Source of the DNA: an uncultured Flavobacteriales bacterium
GTDB lineage: Bacteria; Bacteroidota; Bacteroidia; Flavobacteriales_D; Sanyastnellaceae
DNA: 64,000 nucleotides
Reading direction: 5' to 3'
Assembly: GCA_905478795.1 (NCBI GenBank)
Contig: CAJQJX010000066.1
Span: forward strand, 21,809 to 85,808
This document shows positions 60,287 through 64,000 of the stretch, piece by piece. The notes beneath the pieces were generated by a model. It saw nothing but the letters and a program-made list of their open reading frames with translations. It was not told where the DNA came from and searched no databases. The number at the start of each line of letters is the position of its first letter. Position 1 is the first letter of the stretch. The position numbers and the translations under genes were made by a program.

Positions 60287-63128
60287 TTGTGTTGACTTCA
60301 TAGAGCAGGCTGATGTACGCCAAACGTCCAACAGAAGGCCCTCCGTAAGCCTCTATATGCCAGTTTTTCAATACGTTAGACGCCCCTGCTTTTATGGTCA
60401 TGTTGAGCTGGTCAATGTGGGCATTGGCTTGAATGTCCAACACATCAAAAGTGGGGACCACCCCCGTAAACTGAGGCGACCCTTCAAAAACAAAGCCCTG
60501 GACCCACTTATAATTCACGCCGAAACCCCATGTACTTGCTTCACGCAACCTCAGGTCGCGTGTGCTAACGCCAACATTATACTTGTGCTCAGGTGTATTG
60601 AAGGCGGGAATGATGGGATCGTTCTCGTCCGTCTTGACCAATCGGTTCCAACTGTAGTTTCCAGAAATCATCCAGTTGTCACCCACGTACCAATTGGCTC
60701 CAATGGACGCTCCGGTGGTCCTCACATCATTGATGGAGTTCGCAGCATATCTGAACACATCAATTCCTGTCACAGCTTCTGGGAATGCGGGGTTTTGAAA
60801 GAGCACATCCAAACCGATGTTGTATCCAATAAAGTTGGTGTATTGACTGTAGTACCAACTTCCATCCAAGTACAGCTTATCCCAAAGCGTGGTCCTATAC
60901 CCCATCTCTACAGACTGAACCTGCTCAGGACGCAGAGGTGCAATATTGAAAAACTGCATGGTGTCCAGGTTTCCAAAAGGCAGGCCTGCTGCGCTGGAAA
61001 TACTGTTCCGGTAGTCAATGAAACTCTGAATGGTCACCAAGCTGTCCCTGCCATTGAGGTTGCCGACCAAGGTGGCGGGTCCAACGTCGAGGTAGAGGTA
61101 CTGGTCTGCCAACGTTGGATTCCGCAAAGCACTCGAAAAACTCAGCCTGAAATAATCCTCTTCTCGTGGCTTCCAGACCATGGAAACTGCAGGGGAGAAG
61201 ACCATGTCGAAGTTCTGGTTCTTATCCGCACGGATCGTCGCTGTGGTGATCACCTTGTCTTCTGCAAACCGCTTGCGGGCTCCAGCATAAAAACCGTACT
61301 CCTGATTTGTAATGACCACACCGGCAGTGTCACTAAAAATGGTGCCATCACTGTTGGGTGTGTAACGGCGGAAATTGGCGCCCACCCTGACTTCTTCTAA
61401 GCCAGTGGGGTTAAAAGTGCGCTCACCGTGAATGTGAATCAAACTCGAGCGGTCGTAGAAACGGGTGCCCCCCTCCCCTTCATTGTTCTTGAGCGAGGTA
61501 ATCCGGTCAAACGCCTCCTGAAATTCGGGGCTACCAGGTTGGAGGTGGCCCACTGGATCTTGCGACACGTCGCTCAGGCCCGCATAGCCATTGTTGGTCC
61601 AGTCTTCAACCAGATTGTGCCAATCTGTGAGGTTGTTCTGATTGTTGGAGAACCAAGCAGAAATGCTGTCCGGTGGAATGGTAAACGTGGGGAAAGCCCC
61701 AGAGGTGTCCAAAATACCTGCAGGCCATGTCCCGTCGATCATCGGCGCAATGCTGTCTACCCAATATCGGTAATAGACCTTGGCATAGCTGTAGTCACTG
61801 CGGGTCTCTTCTTGCAAGCGCAGGGCAGTCGCGTAAGGGTCATAGCTGTTGCCCGCATCCTCGCTTGTGCGATAAGCCCTCAAGAACCATTTTCCTGGCT
61901 TGGACAGTTGAATTTTGTGCTGGTAGAACTCAATATCCCGCAAGGAGAACCGGTTATCGCCTTGGTACACCGTGGTGCCGAAGCCGCTGTTGAATCCGTA
62001 TACTAACTCCGCTGATTCGTACGTCTTCTCAGGCTGCAGTCGGAGGTGCAAAGCCGTGGAGACTTTGAGGTTTTTGGTGCCGTAATCCACCAAATCAATC
62101 TCCCTATAGCCGGTCCGATAAAACGACCCCAACCCACGCCCATTGGCACTGTTGTCTCCGCTGTAGTCAAACACCGTCTTGTATTCGTCTCCATAAATGT
62201 TCACAGCGTCAAAACGGCCGGGGTTCGTGGCGTCGACATCGGACCCATCTACGGGATTGTAGTTGTCGGCAACCCAGTCATCGGCGCTGAAACGAAAGGC
62301 ATTGACCTTGAACCCGAGTACAGGGTTGCCTTCTTCATTTTCGATGTAATCAGCATAACGGAATCCTGTCTCAGTGAGGTTGCGCTCCCCCAGTTTGGCG
62401 CTGACGGCCACCCCTGGAAACCGAAAGGGCGACTTGGTCTCCATCGAGATGACACCATTAAAGGCACCAGGACCATAAAAAGCACTGCTGGCTCCAGCAA
62501 CAATGTCCACTTTCATCACATCGAGGTCTGGGGCCCCCAAAAAATTACCCAAGGAGAAGTTCAAACCAGGGCTTTGGTTGTCTACCCCATCAATCAACTG
62601 CAGCGAACGCACCGGTGAGGTGCTATTGAATCCTCGGGTGTTGATGATTTTGAAACCCAGCGAGGCACTGGTCATATCCACCCCTTTCAAGTTGCCTAAG
62701 CTCTCATAGAAATTTCCGCTGGGCGCTTCCTTGATCGCCAAGACATCCATGGACTCCACCGTCAGCGGACCCTGCTTTTGCCGCTCGTCAATTCTGGAGC
62801 CCACCACCTCGGCCTCTTCCATCAGGACAGCATCGGGTTGAAGCGTCGCACGGACCTCATTGTCAGCGCTGTTCACATCGACCGTCAACATCGAATAACC
62901 AATGAAACTGATGCTCAAGCGCACTGGCAGTGTAGGCACCTCGATCCTGAATCGCCCATCAAAATCTGTAGACGTTCCCGTTGTGGTTCCCTGAACGAGA
63001 ACGCCTGCTGCAAAAACAGGGTCACCCGTTTCACCATCGATGACTTGACCCTTGACCACCTCTTGGGCGGATCCGGACAATGACAAAAGACTCAGCATCA
63101 GGCATACAGCCCAGTTTTGGAAGCGCAT
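60279..63128 (-). CDS. TonB-dependent outer-membrane receptor
   Basis: The 949-residue protein has a signal peptide ending SGSAQ. A carboxypeptidase-D-regulatory-like domain follows (VKGQVIDGETGDPVFAAGVLVQGTTTGTSTD). Next comes a plug domain with IINTRGFNSTSPVRSLQLIDGVDNQSPG and VDIVAGASSAFYGPGAFNGVISMETK, then a long 22-strand-type barrel with aromatic girdles and a final strand ending in TRD. It would import a siderophore, vitamin or oligomer using TonB energy. There is no SusD partner. The downstream gene on the same strand is the secreted esterase-like protein. ATG 63128 was chosen; ATG 63137 would add three residues, and an in-frame TTG at 63152 is less likely. Confidence 0.92.
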   Translation of the reverse strand: MRFQNWAVCLMLSLLSLSGSAQEVVKGQVIDGETGDPVFAAGVLVQGTTTGTSTDFDGRFRIEVPTLPVRLSISFIGYSMLTVDVNSADNEVRATLQPDAVLMEEAEVVGSRIDERQKQGPLTVESMDVLAIKEAPSGNFYESLGNLKGVDMTSASLGFKIINTRGFNSTSPVRSLQLIDGVDNQSPGLNFSLGNFLGAPDLDVMKVDIVAGASSAFYGPGAFNGVISMETKSPFRFPGVAVSAKLGERNLTETGFRYADYIENEEGNPVLGFKVNAFRFSADDWVADNYNPVDGSDVDATNPGRFDAVNIYGDEYKTVFDYSGDNSANGRGLGSFYRTGYREIDLVDYGTKNLKVSTALHLRLQPEKTYESAELVYGFNSGFGTTVYQGDNRFSLRDIEFYQHKIQLSKPGKWFLRAYRTSEDAGNSYDPYATALRLQEETRSDYSYAKVYYRYWVDSIAPMIDGTWPAGILDTSGAFPTFTIPPDSISAWFSNNQNNLTDWHNLVEDWTNNGYAGLSDVSQDPVGHLQPGSPEFQEAFDRITSLKNNEGEGGTRFYDRSSLIHIHGERTFNPTGLEEVRVGANFRRYTPNSDGTIFSDTAGVVITNQEYGFYAGARKRFAEDKVITTATIRADKNQNFDMVFSPAVSMVWKPREEDYFRLSFSSALRNPTLADQYLYLDVGPATLVGNLNGRDSLVTIQSFIDYRNSISSAAGLPFGNLDTMQFFNIAPLRPEQVQSVEMGYRTTLWDKLYLDGSWYYSQYTNFIGYNIGLDVLFQNPAFPEAVTGIDVFRYAANSINDVRTTGASIGANWYVGDNWMISGNYSWNRLVKTDENDPIIPAFNTPEHKYNVGVSTRDLRLREASTWGFGVNYKWVQGFVFEGSPQFTGVVPTFDVLDIQANAHIDQLNMTIKAGASNVLKNWHIEAYGGPSVGRLAYISLLYEVNTRD

Positions 63129-63204
63129 CTGGCACATTTTTGAAGGAATCAATCGCGAATTTTACCAACCTTTCGAGGATGGCGTCAGGCAATATGCGAC
63201 GAAA

Positions 63205-63435
63205 TCACGGCCCAACCGCTTCAATAATGCCCACTAGATATTGACCATCTACCACCACCTGATCTCCAGTCACCAATTTTCGACGGCGGCGAGACTCCGG
63301 CTCACCGTTCACCGTCACCCTTCCCTCGTCAACCGCCCATTTGGCCTCACCTCCTGTCGCACATAAGCCCGTAGCCTTGAGGAGTTGAAGCAAGTCGATG
63401 TAAGGCGTGCGCAATGAAAACTCGATGTGCTCCAC
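63205..63435 (-). CDS. S4-domain RNA-binding protein
   Basis: The 76-residue single S4 domain has YIDLLQLLKATGLCATGGEAKWAVDEGRVTVNGEPESRRRRKL and VVVDG, the small RNA-binding fold seen in YbcJ/RluB-type proteins. It starts with GTG at 63435, 2 nt after the stop of the upstream E1 gene, so it is translated in the same operon. Its RNA target is unknown, possibly tRNA or rRNA. Confidence 0.85.
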   Translation of the reverse strand: MEHIEFSLRTPYIDLLQLLKATGLCATGGEAKWAVDEGRVTVNGEPESRRRRKLVTGDQVVVDGQYLVGIIEAVGP

Positions 63436-63437
63436 AA

Positions 63438-64000
63438 TCAGCGCAAATCGGGGAAGGACACAGGGTCATCCTCTGAAACCATGGCATACACCCTCTCCAC
63501 AATGTCCTCTACAGATGGCTTGGAGAAATAATCCCCATCGCTTCCATAGGCGGGCAAATGTGGCGCAGCCGACATGGTCTGCGGAGCGGAATCCAGGTGC
63601 TCCCAAAGGCCTCCAATAGACATGGAGCGCTCCATCATGTAAGCCGACGCACCACCCGGCACATCCTCGTCGACGAAGAGTACCCTGTGGGTGCGGGCCA
63701 CACTCGCAGCAATGGTTCCTGTAAGGTCAAAAGGCAGGAGTGTCCTCACATCTACCAACTCCACCTCGATGCCCAATTCTGCCAACCGATCTGCTGCCAC
63801 TGTGCAAAGGTTAAAGGTGCTTCCATAAGAGACCACCGTCACATCAGTTCCTGAGCGCACCACCTCCGGTTGTCCCAATGGAATCCTGAACGCCCCTGCA
63901 TTCAGCGGCTTGCGCTCCTTACTGCGGTATCCATTCAAACACTCCACAACCAGTGCGGGCTCTCCCGCGGCCATGAGGGTGTTGTACATCCCGGCAGCCT
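63438..64000 (-). CDS. 2-oxoacid dehydrogenase E1 component, beta part (5' end outside window)
   Basis: Only the last 187 or so codons are present, and the frame is open to the window edge. The sequence matches the C-terminal half of transketolase-like E1 beta chains: NTLMAAGEPALVVECLNGYRSK, IPLGQPEVVRSGTDVTVVSYGS, ELGIEVELVDVRTLLPFD, RVLFVDEDVPGGASAYMMER, and a Bacteroidota-type ending YGSDGDYFSKPSVEDIVERVY. It is probably the end of a fused alpha/beta branched-chain or pyruvate E1 protein that forms acyl-CoA with E2/E3. Whether it is fused cannot be seen here. Confidence 0.88.
   Translation of the reverse strand, partial: AAGMYNTLMAAGEPALVVECLNGYRSKERKPLNAGAFRIPLGQPEVVRSGTDVTVVSYGSTFNLCTVAADRLAELGIEVELVDVRTLLPFDLTGTIAASVARTHRVLFVDEDVPGGASAYMMERSMSIGGLWEHLDSAPQTMSAAPHLPAYGSDGDYFSKPSVEDIVERVYAMVSEDDPVSFPDLR

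Noticed and set aside
1..64000. tRNA, rRNA, CRISPR, insertion sequence or prophage
   Set aside because: No cloverleaf-like sequence, spaced direct-repeat array, transposase, integrase or phage structural gene was seen on either strand.

Overview
The window looks like a chromosomal segment of a marine-type member of the Bacteroidota, probably order Flavobacteriales, with GC content in the mid-50s by eye. Supporting evidence: a type IX secretion (T9SS) C-terminal sorting domain, a TonB-dependent receptor with a carboxypeptidase-like N-terminal plug extension, flavobacterial families (Lacal_2735, DUF2256, DUF1573, a TlpA-type lipoprotein), Bacteroidota -7 boxes (TAnnTTTG and variants) in place of sigma70 boxes, almost no Shine-Dalgarno sequences, and many secreted proteins with the motif GCTDxxACNYxxxAxxDDGSC. 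I see no tRNA, rRNA, CRISPR array, insertion sequence or prophage. Coding density is very high and no gene-less stretch exceeds 300 bases.

Layout. Bases 1-23331 hold secreted and surface proteins: the 3' part of a giant adhesin-like gene (more than 5,900 codons in the window), a strong terminator, a 1,420-residue Cys-rich repeat protein, and a two-domain lipoprotein. Bases 23359-30943 hold ornithine aminotransferase, a cystathionine beta-synthase/cysteine synthase-like enzyme, a LolC/E-type permease, a NamZ-type exo-muramidase, a small lipoprotein and another Cys-rich secreted protein. Bases 30969-37478 hold the tightly coupled operon aconitase > two paralogous barrel proteins > PdeM-like phosphoesterase, opposed by a MacB/FtsX permease and a glycosyltransferase. 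Bases 37528-43397 hold a TlpA-like lipoprotein, an unknown gene, the ppk1-ppx polyphosphate operon and a divergent 2-Cys peroxiredoxin.

Bases 43433-52238 form a light-response/DNA-repair island. One operon is DUF2256 > iron-sulfur photolyase (FeS-BCP) > DASH cryptochrome > unknown 147-residue protein. The other is Lacal_2735 > atypical SDR > flavin reductase > a third photolyase/cryptochrome > alpha/beta hydrolase. An RDD membrane protein and an outer-membrane protein lie between them. Bases 52335-56037 hold a DUF1573 protein, valyl-tRNA synthetase and a DoxX membrane protein. Bases 56163-64000 hold a secreted protein made of two tandem esterase-like domains that both appear to lack the nucleophilic serine, a TonB-dependent receptor, an S4 RNA-binding protein and the 3' end of a 2-oxoacid dehydrogenase E1 gene.

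Five themes deserve attention: (1) one Cys-rich calcium-type motif recurs in four otherwise different secreted proteins; (2) two of these end in the same 30-residue dockerin-like tail in place of a T9SS domain; (3) a duplicated, probably catalytically dead esterase is encoded beside a TonB receptor; (4) three photolyase/cryptochrome paralogues sit within 8 kb with their small flavobacterial companions; (5) a -7 promoter box lies only 3-5 nt before the start codon of at least eight genes, implying widespread leaderless mRNAs. All function calls come from reading the sequence; no database search was run.
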